A DNA stretch of 61,034 nt. Source: Heliocybe sulcata. Lineage: Eukaryota; Basidiomycota; Agaricomycetes; Gloeophyllales; Gloeophyllaceae. The stretch is from assembly GCA_004369045.1 (NCBI GenBank), contig ML213512.1:680330-741363 (forward strand). Reading direction: 5' to 3'. Below the pieces are notes generated by a model. The model had not been told where the DNA came from. It saw only the letters and a program-made list of their open reading frames with translations, and did no database searches. A program made the position numbers and the translations under genes. This document shows positions 25,569 through 38,044 of this stretch, one piece after another (the first letter of the stretch is position 1; each line of letters opens with the position of its first letter).

Positions 25569-27135
25569 ACGTACGAACGCGTAAGCTTCCTCCTCTTTTC
25601 TGCACTCCACTCTCTATACCGACCATATTAGACTTGCAAGTCAAGGATGCCATCCAGCATGTTTCGTTCTTTACCCTGGGTTTTCTTCTCTCACTGTCGA
25701 AGACGAATTTTCCCCTTCGAAATATACGGCGTTCTTTACTTATCTTCTTTCGAATATCACTCAGTATACGTTCCTTCCGCTTTATACATAAACCTTACCT
25801 ATTAGATCCGCGCTATCGCCCGAAGGTGGGACTGTTGGAGTCCAGAGGGAAGGATATGACCAGCTTGCCTCCGTCGGGTGGATAGAAATTTAATTCCTCG
25901 CCATAACTGATTACGTTCTATGATGTGGTGCAGCATTCCAAAGCGGCGGACTCCACGGACTATTGAACCGGAAGGGCGGCACCAAAATACTGGCACGAGC
26001 CCAGGTGCACCAGTTGCCCTTCTTTCAGTACTGGATTCGACGAGGGAACTAAACATCCCATAGTCATTATGGTATCACGAGGAGCTGCCGACATTGCAGT
26101 ATGTCAAGCGGTGTACGTGGGGAGTCCTGGATAACGTTGCCAACAAGTTGACGTCTGCCGGCGGTGACCACTTCAGGACAAGCAAGCGTCCTTCCTTGGA
26201 AAAGGGGGTGGGCACCCAGAGGATAGAGCAAAGCCGTTGATGGGGCCCATCAGATGGCAATGATCGACTGTGGGCTTGAAGTTCCTCGCTCCAGACGGGC
26301 GGATGGTGAGATCCTAAGAACGACGCGCTAGTGTGCCTAGGCATAGGGGGGCTTCAGTTTGGCCTATTGAAAGCTCTCGCGAACATCTTACTTGCATAGT
26401 ATGGTAACACTCTGATTGGTCCACTGTGAGCTACCGGGCGAACCCGAGAGATCTATGACCGTGCTGATTCTGCGCCCGCGCCCAAGAAGACTCGGAAGCA
26501 GCGACTCGAAGTCTTCATCGGCATTATTACGAGATCCAACCCAGTTGTACAGCCACAATGTCGAGCGGAAGATCTGAGTTGTGTTCAGAGAGTACTTGCG
26601 ATATTCCCGCAACGTTCAAGGCACTCTTCGATGAGCTGTTCTTCGGGTTAACTTGTGGCGTCCTGAAGGGATCGTAGAGCCTCATGATTTTGCTGCAGGT
26701 CACTCCCGTAGACTCGGTGTCAAGTACGTTAGCGCGCTGACGGGTTGGATGAGTATCTGAGGTAAGTAGAGCGACGCGTTCTCGAAGCACCGTCATCACT
26801 CACCATTGACACCACTCAACGCCCATCTTCTAGCTTCTCGTCGTAACTGGCCACTGCCTGCTTCCAGGCCCTCGCACACGCCAGCTTCGTATCTCTTTGA
26901 ACCTACCGAAAAGGGTTGATCCCTCATCAAGGACGTTGTGCCCAGAAAGGCAATTGCCTCCGAGGACACAAACATGTTCCCAAATGCGGTAGTCGGTGGC
27001 ACTTGTCTACGCTTCGCAAGTGTAGCGTGCGTTTCCTTTCGTGGACGGTCCTTTGGTGTCTCTTCGGGCCATGAGCTTGTGCGGTAGTTAGGAGAGACGG
27101 TGGTTGACGATAAGTGAGGTGCGTTGGCTGTCTAG
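25569..27135. other. Intergenic between the two secreted-peptide genes
   Basis: No confident gene. Minus-strand frames at 26388-26799 and 26796-27002 are open and adjoining but have no recognised motif and no clear start or splice support. No third I-C-x-F-x-C core was found in the frames examined here. Confidence 0.4.
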
Positions 27136-27147
27136 GTGTATATAAAG
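27136..27147 (+). promoter_or_regulatory. TATA box of small secreted protein gene 2
   Basis: GTGTATATAAAG about 156 bp before the ATG at 27303, followed by a pyrimidine-rich leader (27205-27300) typical of well-expressed fungal genes. Confidence 0.55.
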
Positions 27148-27302
27148 TGAGCAGGGCCTTGCTCTGGTCGTAGCAGGTCCTTGTACTCCCATAAACAAGA
27201 GGCGTTCCTTCACATTCACTTACCTCCATTCTTCCGCTCCTGCCCTGCCTGGAAACCACCAAATTCATCTAACCCCATCATCCCATCACTACCGCCTTCG
27301 CG

Positions 27303-27647
27303 ATGCGTACCCACTCCAGCTCGAGCTTGGCTTTCCTCCTGCTGTCTTTCTTTACCATCTTATCCTTCGGTATGTTTGTTACCCACTCACCTATGCTATT
27401 GCCACTGACAGCGCCCCTTCATATAGTTACTATCCTTGCTGTCGCATCGCCCATTCCTCCACTTGAGGCGCGGATATGCAAGTTCGGGTGCGACCGACGG
27501 TCAGCTGAACCGGATGCCATTGTCGAGGAAGCGCGGAGAGAGCCTGAACCTGAGGCGGCGACCAAGCGGGAGGCAGAGCAGCTGCGGCGCTTCGACTCCA
27601 GCTTACCTCGAGAGGCAGAAGCAGAATCTCTGGAGTCGCTGTCTTGA
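27303..27647 (+). CDS. Small secreted precursor with one I-C-x-F-x-C core (SSP2)
   Basis: Two exons, 27303-27369 and 27427-27647, with a 57-nt phase-1 intron in the signal-peptide region; 95 residues. The intron is a multiple of three with no stop, so read-through would add 19 hydrophobic residues. The signal peptide is a strong hydrophobic run (L-A-F-L-L-L-S-F-F). The mature part begins near A-S-P-I-P-P and holds the core E-A-R-I-C-K-F-G-C-D-R-R, its only two cysteines. After this comes an acidic Glu/Ala/Arg-rich tail with A-T-K-R-E-A-E-Q, which looks like a Kex2 site followed by Glu-Ala as in dipeptidyl-aminopeptidase-trimmed precursors. Shares core, size and intron phase with the gene at 25237. 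Function unknown. Confidence 0.72.
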   Translation: MRTHSSSSLAFLLLSFFTILSFGMFVTHSPMLLPLTAPLHIVTILAVASPIPPLEARICKFGCDRRSAEPDAIVEEARREPEPEAATKREAEQLRRFDSSLPREAEAESLESLS

Positions 27648-29756
27648 GGCGCTCGCGCGTCCAGCCGACCATTCCCTTGCTCCTATCACCTCCATACCAC
27701 CAGCACTTTCGTCTACGCTTCAGACATCCATAAAGCCCAATTACACACATCGAGAAGCATTCATTCCCTTGCCATCGCGCCTCCGACTCCCTTCGCCGCT
27801 CTTGTCCATATAAACCTTATTCCCTCTCGGATATCAGCTCGTGGAACCGGGTCTTTGACAGACCACGCACCTCCGGTACCGGGATATTATGCTTTCCGTT
27901 TATCATTATCTCCTCTCTTTCCGCCATCCATCGGCGGACCTCCCTTCCTTGTCCATACTTACTCGGCGGTATCGTCTTGCACATACGGCTGTATTAGCAT
28001 CCCTTCCCTTTGGCCGTGCTTATTCCGGCAAAAATACTGTACTATCTCAACTGATACTTGGTCTTCGCACCTCATACCTTGTTTATATGGACCGCGGATG
28101 GCTCGTTGTTTCTTAGCCCATTGCACTTTTAGATTTGCCAGTGTCTGTTGTATTGTATTTGTAGTTCGAATCGTCACCTCCCACTATCGTCATCCGTCCA
28201 ATTCCATGGATTTCGCAGTGTATCGAGCACACTTAAAGATGTTTGACGACTGGACGTGAGGAGCGCCAGAACAAAATCCTTCGTCTTCCTGACCGACAAC
28301 GTTCTGGATCTGCAAGAATAGGATGGGACGCGTCATATGGTTGGCATTTCACCGCCATCGAGTTGACTGAATGATAGAAGCCATGGTGGCACCGTAGCAT
28401 ATATGCTCACCTGCGATTACTACCCGTCTGACTTTTTGCCGCGAGACGCGGGCGTCATCACTGGCTGATGCAGACACGCCCCCGAGACCGGTGGCGGATA
28501 CATCTCCTTCGTGAACAAGAATAATTGGGAAGGGGTACTCCTGTCTCGTTAAGGGCCTCAACGGCAAGCGATAAGTGTCGACATTCAACGACAGAAAGCC
28601 TGGCAAGATCTGGACGTTCAGGGCAAGGAGATTTCAGGCCTACAGGGCGGAGAACGTGAGTTAATGTGATGAGTGTAAGAAACTACTTGGAGGACAACGC
28701 TCTCGTCAGAGCATACAATCACATAGCTAGGACTCATTCTCTTCTTCAGACATACCTTCGTCAGATTCCTCTTCATCAGGTCCGCCTTCAATGTTCATAT
28801 TCGACTTCGTCCCATACAAAACAATCAACTGCGCCCTTCAGATCCACGAGGTATTCCGCTCGAGATTATACGGATCAACAATCTCCGGTCCTTTGAGCCC
28901 GCCATTCTAGTGCGTAAGACCCGAAACAGCTGGATAACATAGCGCTTCGAACACCTGTGCGAACACGACGCTTCCAGTAGAAGGGACTCCAGGCGCAAGA
29001 ACAGTACTTTCGTAAGAGCTCCTCGAAAGCATCCTGGCGCCTGGAGATGAAGCAGAAGAGCCTATGAAATGGACCTGAGCAGATCTACTGAGACTGGATT
29101 TGAAGAATCTGCCCGAGACGTTCCCGAGCTTTTTACAGAGTTCTCCTTGAGCTTTTGTGGCTGCCGCAGAACATGATGGGCGCAGAGAGGCGCGGCTCAC
29201 CCTCGAGTTCACCTTCAGGCCTCAGTCTTCAGCGAGCTGTCGTGAAGTAAGGACAAGATAGTTGCACAGTATCAGACCAGTAGTCATGAGCATGGAGTCA
29301 CTCAAGTAGAGAAGCTTGCCAATATGGAGGGTCCCGGAGACGGCCGGCACAGGTCTAAGGTCACGATCACGTGAATGTGACGTCTGGTGCTAGTGACATG
29401 GCGAATACACCCGAACAATATTCGCCGGGAGGTGGCCCATATTCCGACTAGACTAGCATGAAACTGTAGCATTGGATGCCGCTATGCGAACACCGACACG
29501 CAAGACCTGTTTGAGCCTCGGAGCAAGAACGATAGCGGTGAGCGAGAGCCCTAGTGTAGGTCGTCCGGGATAATTAGTAACCACATCGTGGAAGGGACGA
29601 ACCAGCTTTCATCTATATAATAAATGGATAAAACGACGGACGTGCAGGTCTGCAGACCCACTGCACAACTGTGCGTATTTCTGATACATCCCAGATTACC
29701 AGATAACCAGATTAAACGAGCGAATAGAAATTATCTTCCTCTGTTTTTCATGCGTA
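27648..29756. other. Intergenic, no confident gene
   Basis: The first few hundred bases are likely the 3' UTR of the secreted-peptide gene. Minus-strand frames at 28349-28606 and 28907-29212 are open for 85-101 codons but show no motif. No repeats were noticed. Confidence 0.4.
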
Positions 29757-31367
29757 TCACGCTGCATGCCCATAAGAAGGGTGCGACTCCAGATCATAGT
29801 CTGCCTTGCTGCCCGATGCGAGATAGTCCGGGTCAGCCTCGGTGAAGGTCTCCATCTCGATGCGGACGCCGCCTGCACGGGACTTGTTGGCCACTGACAC
29901 CGCAGGCGGGACGCCACTACGAGCACCGGTACCGAACGCCATGGCCGACGACTGGCCTTTGCTCGCCGAGTTGGAGCTGGAGCGGCAGATAACGTTAACC
30001 GACTGATTTTGGAGCAGAGTAACGGCAGGAAGGGTACGTACTAAACTTCGGGTCCAGAAGTGAAGTCTACCAGACGGCGGACAGCACGGCAAGCCACAAT
30101 CTGTGATAAGAACTCTGTGAAATCACGGCAGCAAGAGATATATCAATGGTACTGACTGTGGATGCAACAGCCGAAGGAACGTCCAGCATGACACTCATCA
30201 CCGCGTTCAGTTGGAGCAAGATGAAGACCTTCGGAAAAGCTCAGCACTATAGGAAGTGAAGTAGGTAGGCAATGAAACTCACCGTGGCCAATATGTTAAC
30301 GGACAAAGCGATGATGAAGTACACCAATCCGTCTCTCCATATCCTCTTGACAAGAGAGCTTTGTGTGCGGGAGTTGAACACAAGCTTGTAGATCGTGAGC
30401 GAAGTAACCACCAAGTCGAAGCACATGGTATAGATAAAGATGGCCGAGAGGATCGTGTTGTTCGATTGCGTGATTGCACAGCCAGATCCGGGAACGAACG
30501 CAGCCTTGATGTTCACCCCTGGGGAGCGAAGATACTTAATGAGGATAATAATACTGAGAAACAGGACCCACCTTGCAGCAGGAGCGACCAATGTCCCAGA
30601 ATCAAGAGAACTAATGGGATCACGACATATAAATTCATGGAATAGATAGCCATCCTGCATAGCATGCGCATCGTTTGCAACGTGGCAGACAGAGCAGATG
30701 TATCGCGACTTACACTCGGACGGATAAGTTAACGCTGGCGAGCCCGATGGACATATTGCCCATAAGCTAGAAGGCGGGGCGGTGAGGGAGGCGCTGGACG
30801 AAGCCCATGGTCAACACGCACCTGCGCGAAGATGTACAACGCCTGGCAGTTGATCGGTCTGATCAGGGAGCACTCAAGTTAGCTACAACCATAGATCCTA
30901 AGCGGCCATTCTTACTCCGTATTATCCAGAGCGATCAAGCTGCGAAGACGTCAGTGACATTGATGCCGTAAAGGAAGCAAGAGAATACTGACATGGCGAT
31001 TAGAGCACAGATTAACGAATACCTTCCGCCGAAGTAGAAGATCTGCAGGAAGGAATGAGATACAATGCATTAAGACAGATAGTATACATTTACCATTGGC
31101 CACCGGAACGGCTTCTTCCCCGAGATGAACGCCCAATCAAAGGGGAGAGACGTGAACCACTCCCATCTGTTGCATGATAACTGAGATGGTACGACCCGCG
31201 GCGCACAGGACAAAGAACTAACAAGTAAATTCCGACAAGAGCGTGCATGAACTTTTCAAAGACAACTATATTACATTACGGTGAGATCTGTTGTCCCATT
31301 GCAAGGCGAAGTGAGACGACTTACGAGCATCTTTGGCAAGTTCCGTGGGCGAGTTCCAGTCAACCAT
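29757..31367 (-). CDS. Seven-transmembrane protein, agaricomycete family
   Basis: Twelve exons (minus): 31367-31325, 31265-31223, 31166-31094, 31042-30993, 30939-30916, 30858-30822, 30766-30714, 30654-30572, 30518-30283, 30228-30157, 30100-30042, 29976-29757. They give 330 residues, all joins in frame. The N-terminus has M-V-D-W-N-S, then F-x-K-F-M-H-A-L-V-G-I-Y-L-W-E-W and F-D-W...G-K-K-P-F-R-W-P, the signature of a large family of 7-TM proteins in mushroom-forming fungi. Later segments include L-I-A-L-D-N-T-E, D-G-L-V-Y-F-I-I-A-L and A-C-R-A-V-R-R-L. The C-terminal 80 residues are polar and cytoplasmic-like (I-E-M-E-T-F-T-E-A-D). Ligand and function are unknown; a receptor-like role is only suggested by topology. 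Confidence 0.88.
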
Positions 31368-32336
31368 CGGGACTTAGACGACGCCTGACGAGGATAGGGC
31401 GGGCGGTCGGGGAGCGTGACGGCGTCTGTGAGGAACAACAGACAGAGGAAGATTAAGGCGCCCGTCCCGCCTCCTTCCCGTTCTTAAGGGCGAGCCTAAG
31501 CGAAGATTGAACTCCATCCCGTGCATTAACCTCCAAGAAATTCAGTTTGGATTCGAGTGGACTTCCTCCGCTCTCAGATACAGATCTCGTTGTCAGGGAT
31601 CAGGGCAGTTTTCTCAAAACCGCGCGAGGCATTACCGTAACCAACCCGCTGACTCTTTCGGAAAGCGACCACCGTGTAGGTAATTACTCAGTGCAAGTCT
31701 AAAGTCTGATTTTGTCGGGAGCTATCAGAGGTCAGACTCACAATTATCAGAGCTGTGGAAAGGGAGTTCTCACCGACGGTATTAAAATAGACGAAACAAA
31801 AAGGAGCGGTCAAACGCCATGCTCCCAGGTGAATGAACGGAGTTAATTTGTCGTAATTGCCTGGAATACGGCGGCGATCTTCTCTGATTACCCTGATGCC
31901 CGGACTCTCTATAGAGGTTTTCGGTCTGCGGAGTCAGGGTTGTGGCCGGTCCTATTGGCTGAGCTTGAATTGCCGCACCCAATCCGGCCATCTGCGACGG
32001 GCACAGAGAAATCTCTGCTGTGGCACATCACGTTCACAGCGGACAATTCATGCGCGCAATCTCTCACAGATCTTTTAGGAAGCGCATGTAGCCAGATTTC
32101 AAGCATGTCTGGAGCTCAAGTGCCTGGAAAGTGTCCACGTTGCAGATTCGCCGTAGACCCCAGATATTTGCCCAGAGAAGGGTCGAGTAACGCGAAGCAG
32201 GGACGCCGCTGTCATCCGTCCTCTTGTAGCCCACTTGGCGCCTAGCTATCATATCCCAACACTGTCATCTACATAGCAGAAGGTAGGCTTGAGCCTTATC
32301 CTCGTCTTTCCTTACGCCCGAACCGCAGTCTCCGCG
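31368..32336. other. Intergenic between divergent 7-TM and P450 genes
   Basis: A shared upstream region of about 970 bp between divergent genes. No TATA box with convincing spacing was found for either gene, and the frames are short without motifs. Confidence 0.45.
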
Positions 32337-34640
32337 ATGGAGCTCGGAACCACACTCCTTGCTTGTTTTATTCTCGCTCTCGTCATAAAATTATCTCGCA
32401 CCGCGCCCAAAGGCCAGCTACCTCCGGGTCCGAAAGGTCTTCCCTTGGTTGGGAACATCCTCGACTTGTCTCTCAAAGAGCTATGGCTTAGCATCGCAAA
32501 GTGGGCTCGTAACTACGGTCAGCATTGCCCCAAGTCATCCTGAGCATCTCTGACGTGTCTGACACTCTCAGGTGATATTGTGTATATACACGTCTTCGGC
32601 ACGGGGCTGGTCTTCTTGAACGATGCCGAGGTCGCTGTGGATCTCATGGACCGAAAGGGCAGTATATACTCGGACAGACCGCACTTGGTCATGGCGGGAG
32701 AGCTGTAGGTGTAATTGACTTCTAACAAGCGAGTCTATATTCATGATTTTTGCATCACTCAAGATGCGGTGGTTACAATATTGTATGCATGGAAAGCCAC
32801 GTAGGCAAGCAATGGTTCTGATTGTCTTTGTAGATGTCCTTCACAGGCTACAACGACCAATTTCGCCGCCAGCGTAGGCTAATGCAGAGGGCTCTGACGC
32901 CATTGGTCATCAAGAACTACCATCCTCTCCTTGAGATGGAAACCGTTCCCTTCCTCAAGCGACTTCTCAGTAAACCCGAAAGCTACGTTGATCATATCCG
33001 TCGGTAGGTGTTGCCGTTGGGATCGTGTTCACGTGGTCCTCATAATCTGTTTCCGCCTCTGCCAGATATGCTGGTACCCTGACTTTGAACGTCATCTACG
33101 GCCATCAAGTTACGTCTGACGATGACCGCTGCCTCAAGATTGCGGAAGCCTGCGCCGACGTGTTGGCAAATGACATTGCCGGTGGCGGATTCCTTTGGCT
33201 AGTGGATGTCCTGCCCTTCCGTAAGTAACGCCACGCATGGGAGATAAGGCTAACGAACGCTGATCTATACCATTTGCAGTGCGGCACCTACCGATGTGGG
33301 CCCCTGGCTCGGGGTTCAAGCACAAGGCGATCAGATGGAAAGCCCAACTTACGGAATTCGCAACGGTGCCGTACGACGAATTCAAAGAGAAAATGGTAAT
33401 ATCCTCTTAGCACCGTATGCAAGACAACTCTGATCGCAGTCGTGACAACAGGAAAACGGAACGGCAAAGACATGCTACTGCTCAACTCTGGTCGAGGCGG
33501 CAGGCAAGTCAATGACGGAGCAAGATGAGTTCGATATCAAGTATTCGGCGAACACTATGTACTCAGGTACGCACCTTCCGTGAGGTTTTGAATGCCGTAT
33601 AACCGCTGCCATCTCTCCCGTTGACAGCCAGCCTTGACACTGTAAGTGAGATCTGTCCGTCAGAAGAAATCCGTGGTAGCCTAACGAGGGAAACCTAATT
33701 AACCTCAGACAATTACCGTCGTAACCTCCTTCATGCTCTGCATGGTGCAGAATCCCGATGTACGTATGAAGGCACAAGCCGAGATCGACCGCGTCGTGGG
33801 TAAGGACCGCCTACCAGACTTTAACGACAGGCCTTCCCTGCCCTACCTTGAATGTATCCTGAGTGAGGTACTGCGCTGGACTGCACCAGTCCCGTATGGT
33901 GCGTATCCGCCTCTCGTAAAATTATGATGGGTCCTGACGGGATGCCCTATAGCGCTACCCCATCGCCTGATGGAAGACGACGTGTATCGCAACTACTTCA
34001 TTCCCAAGGGCTCCTTCGTACGTGAACCTCCGACTCTGGATCTTCGCCTGCGCCCTGATCTGTCTTATTCTTGTCTATCTTGACATTTTTGACATTTGAC
34101 AGGTATTTGCTAACATTTGGTACGTTACGCCGACAATATGCCCTTTCTGTGCTGATGGACGTGAGGACTTTGACAGGTCGATGACCCGGAACCAGGAGAT
34201 GTACCCCAATGCCGATGCCTTCTCGCCCGAGCGTTTCGAAGCTGACCTTGACGAGGAGCTGAAGAAGAAACGCGACCCCAAGAACTTCGTCTTCGGGTTC
34301 GGCCGGCGGTAATTGCGTCCCCGTGTAATTCGTGATGACTACTGACTGCGTCCCGTTTAAACTTGCCATTAGCCGCTGCCCTGGGATGTATCTTGCCGAG
34401 CAATCCACGTGGCTCCTCATAGCGTCCATGCTCGCCGCTCTCGATATTCAAAAGGCTGTCGACGACAAGGGCAACGTCATCGAGCCTCAGGTGCGCTACG
34501 AGAATAGCGTCTTCCGGTATGTTTTGTCTTCCCGTCAGATCCACTGTCCCTCCTGATCGGTCTTCTGGTTAAGCATGCCGGCGCCGTTCAAGATGGATAT
34601 CAGGCCAAGGGAGCACGCCAGGAGACTGATGAACCTGTGA
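32337..34640 (+). CDS. Cytochrome P450 monooxygenase
   Basis: Fourteen exons: 32337-32517, 32572-32704, 32764-32782, 32834-33003, 33066-33220, 33280-33395, 33452-33566, 33628-33641, 33709-33898, 33953-34017, 34103-34119, 34177-34308, 34373-34516, 34574-34640. They give 505 residues with all joins in frame; exons of 19, 14 and 17 nt are needed. An N-terminal membrane anchor (L-L-A-C-F-I-L-A-L-V-I) precedes the hinge L-P-P-G-P-K-G-L-P. The I-helix reads A-S-L-D-T-T (297-302), ExxR is E354-V-L-R357, the PERF motif is P-E-R-F (409-412), and the heme loop is F-G-F-G-R-R-R-C-P-G with Cys438 as heme ligand. This is an ER-bound NADPH-P450-reductase-dependent oxygenase of the type expanded in wood-decay fungi. 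Substrate cannot be inferred; the subfamily was not assigned. Confidence 0.95.
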
Positions 34641-37111
34641 GCCGGTATAATCTACATACGTTAGGATCGGGGCTTGGATACCCTGTGCACTAGAAACTTA
34701 CATGAAGTATATAAATGGTCAGAATAATGGGATTTCACCTACTTGGCAGTAGATACCAGTTGCGCGTATAGATTTCACTGGTCTAATATTCAGGTATAAG
34801 ATTCCTCGTGGGCCATATGGGCTTACTGGCAAGTTGACGACCAACATCAATGAGAGCGCACTCGGTGCGAAAGGAGGCAGGTGGGTCAGGGAGGTGCCCT
34901 GGGCTTCGCTGGCATGGCCAGCGGAATGCCAGCGTCCGCTATTGAACGTGGAACGTTTCAACGTGAAGAACATGGTCCAGACCAGCGCCCAGCGAGCGAC
35001 CTTTAGCGGCTCCGAACGCACAGCCGCATATTCCAAGGTACACACAGCCTCGAATAACATGGCCCTCTTCGATCTGCGATCGGAAGCAGATTGCGATGCG
35101 ACTGCGTCGCATGTACGCGAGAGATGCTGATGCGGCATTTTGCGCGTCGCAAGTGCTTCAGGCTGGTACGCATTGCGCAATGTCCAGTCGCGAGGGGCCT
35201 ACTCAGTCTGAAGCGCTGCCTGGTACAGCCGCATACCCATTTCTCAAGTCAGGAATGGACACAAGACCAAAGGCGCAGCTCACCACGAGCAATATCCGTC
35301 TGGGCGTTCCACGTGCTTCCCCGATGCGTGTATAAGCTACTGTATCTAGCGCTATTTCTACATGCTTCCGGACGACTAGACCGAACTGGCACGGCCGATA
35401 GACATCGATGCTGTGCAAGGATGCAGATTGGGAGCGCTTCCCCGATTGATGGGGATGGAGCAACCAGAGCCGACGGAGAGACCAGCTGCCGTGCATGAAG
35501 CAACGGGGGCATAGTCTAAGCGGTCTAGGAAAAAAGACCACACCAGCAGTCAGCTCATGAATGCATAAGGCCTTCGCCTAGTGAAGTCATCCTCGCGCAA
35601 GGTATCTTACCAGTGCAGTTGGAACAACCAGCGCGGCAGTCTGAGCTGGACTACAGTATCGTCGACTGCGACCACGCTATAATGAAGCCCTAACCATAGA
35701 GACCGCTAACCAGGTCTCGGGAGTTCATGTACTATCCGTACGTCTCGAAGACGCAGGGAAACGACAAGCGTTATGTGTTGGCATAAAAGCGTAGAACCAC
35801 CCATGTAGATCGAGGTCGCGAGAGGTAGCCGCAAAGTCGACATCAATTGTAGGGGACATATAGACCCAACTACCGTCGTGCGAACTGAGCTTGAGTCGGC
35901 GGTGATATACGACGACGACCTGGCCCTGGCTTGGACACCTAGCAAGATAGGTACACATGGCAATGTGCAGTTCCCATGCGTTAACTCGCCGCAGATCGAA
36001 TTTTAGAGGGGCGACGACGGGAACCAGCTTCCGTGATCGTTCATTCATGGAGTGAAGTCAGTTCAGTAGACGAAAGCGCTTAACAGCCGAAAATGGGGAG
36101 CCCAGGATAAGTAACTATCCCCGGAGGCCTGAAGAGCCAGCGGGTCTCCGACAGCGCTGATCCATAACTCAGGGTACGGCAATGCGCGTGACGAGCCAAA
36201 AGGACCCTCCGAACACCACGGTAAATAAAGGTCATGATGTGTTGTCCGACGGCAGGTGCTGCATACTATGCGAGATGGACTCCATGATCACCAGTAACCA
36301 TAGACTGAAATGGCGCACCGTCAAAGCAACGAGGGAAGACATTAGCATCCCGGAGAACACCCGCAGCTTGCATCGCAGAGCCCGAGCCCGACCGTTGATT
36401 GCGAGTATTCCAGCCAGCATTTGGTCATGACAAAGAGCGTTTTGATGGGAGGCCCCTAGTCATAGAGACCGCTAAGCGCCAGCTCACGATGCCCTTCAAG
36501 TTCCTGGACGACATAGCCACGTCTCACTCGAGCATTGCCTGGTTCCTGAAGCGTCCAAGGCGCATCTTTCGGCGATATTTGCCGAGAATAAGGAGCATAG
36601 TCATTTCGCCTTTTCGGGAAGGAGTCGCTCGCACTGCCGCGAGAGTGGAAGTGGTATAGTGAGGGCGTAGGCCAATTCGAGGTCGTTCCGTGATTCAATG
36701 AGGCCGCTCGAGGTGGTCGTACGACTCATCTAGACTTCATGTCGTGCTTTCTCGGAGTAAAGCCATCGATTAGTGAGCAAACAAAGGTCTCACTTTGCGA
36801 CGAATACCGTCAAACCAGGTAGGTAGCCGGTCGTCTGGGGCCAACTGGAAGCTCGGCGGAGAGACGGAGAGACAACAGCGTTGATGTTAATGATGGCGAA
36901 ACGCCCGTCGCGCAGGACGGGTGTGAGCCCAACCCGGTCGGCAATTGCCGAGCCGACGGGGTGCCGAGCCCATCCCCGCATTTATCTGTGCCCGAACAAG
37001 CTTTGCGAAACATTCAAGCGCCCTCAAATTTGTGCTGGCAGTGTCTGGGTCACTCACCGGACAAGCAGACATACCAACTATCCATCACCATCCACACCAG
37101 CATCGAGCACG
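34641..37111. other. Intergenic, no recognised gene
   Basis: About 2.5 kb with many short frames and none over 153 codons with motifs. No repeat in common with the LTR or duplicated segments was noticed. The 80 bp before 37112 may be the leader of the next gene. Confidence 0.4.
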
Positions 37112-38044
37112 ATGTCCAGCACAGCGACAAGGACCACCCGCCACCGCCGCGGACACTCCCTCTACTTCACGGCTACGAGCGGCCCGGATCGCTTATCCAC
37201 CCTCCCTTCCGAGCTCGCCATGCACATCTTGTCTCTTGCCCTGTCTCCAGCCTGCCATGCCCTCTCAAAGCGCCTTGCCGCCCTTGTTGACCTCCTCCTT
37301 TATACCTCAGTATCTCTTCATACCCGCCGGGACCTCGACCTCTTCCTTCGCAAGCCCGCTGCATTCCTCGCCGCGCACGTCAAGAAGCTGGAGGTAACAT
37401 GCGAAGGCGCAGACGAGGAGGTAGCGCGTGTCGTGCGAGCTTGCTCCGGTGCTAGGAGTCTCGTGGTACCGGCGACGATCGCTCCATTTGTTGCCCGCCC
37501 GTTCACCCCCGCCGGTCCCGCCCCGTTCGAGCTCACCCTCATGTCATACATCGACATGACACCAAAGAGCTCCCTCTCCTTCTATCTCCCAGTGGGTGTT
37601 GTCCCCGAGCCGGTCAAACCAGTCGAGACCGACCCCGCGATGTTCTCGGCGGTGACCCACCTGCGGTTCTGCGAGCCCGCCTCAGTATACGCAACCCCGT
37701 CCGCAGCCATCTCCACTCTGTGTCCCGCCCTGCTAGGGACGTTGACGCATCTACAGCTCGCAAGGAAGGCACGAGCGAATGAGCAGAACGACATTGAATT
37801 TATGGAGGACGTGAGGGCCCTGTTAGAGGAAAGGAAGAATTTGCGATGTATGGTTGTGACCGTGTTCCCGAGTACGGCGGGCGCCAAAGAGGATGTACGG
37901 GCGGCGTCCGTGTGGAGTATGCTCGAGGCGATCAGGACGGACGTGGGTGCAGGTCGCTTGGTGATCATGGAAGGGGTGTACGGCCAGTGGGAGGATGCGA
38001 CAGTATGGGAGCGTGCAAGGGACGAGGCAAGACGACAGGCTTAG
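37112..38044 (+). CDS. F-box-like protein, single exon, 310 residues
   Basis: The frame is open upstream to 36881, but the ATG at 37112 is preferred since the upstream part has no domain character. After a basic N-terminus (T-R-T-T-R-H-R-R-G) comes L-S-T-L-P-S-E-L-A-M-H-I-L-S-L-A, an F-box-like start, then A-L-V-D-L-L-L-Y-T-S-V-S-L, the usual continuation in basidiomycete proteins of this kind. The remainder has repeated strand-helix patterns (H-V-K-K-L-E-V, T-H-L-R-F-C, T-H-L-Q-L-A) like degenerate leucine-rich repeats. Probably a substrate-recruiting protein; function unknown. Different from the F-box-like gene at 17744 in sequence. Confidence 0.72.
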   Translation: MSSTATRTTRHRRGHSLYFTATSGPDRLSTLPSELAMHILSLALSPACHALSKRLAALVDLLLYTSVSLHTRRDLDLFLRKPAAFLAAHVKKLEVTCEGADEEVARVVRACSGARSLVVPATIAPFVARPFTPAGPAPFELTLMSYIDMTPKSSLSFYLPVGVVPEPVKPVETDPAMFSAVTHLRFCEPASVYATPSAAISTLCPALLGTLTHLQLARKARANEQNDIEFMEDVRALLEERKNLRCMVVTVFPSTAGAKEDVRAASVWSMLEAIRTDVGAGRLVIMEGVYGQWEDATVWERARDEARRQA

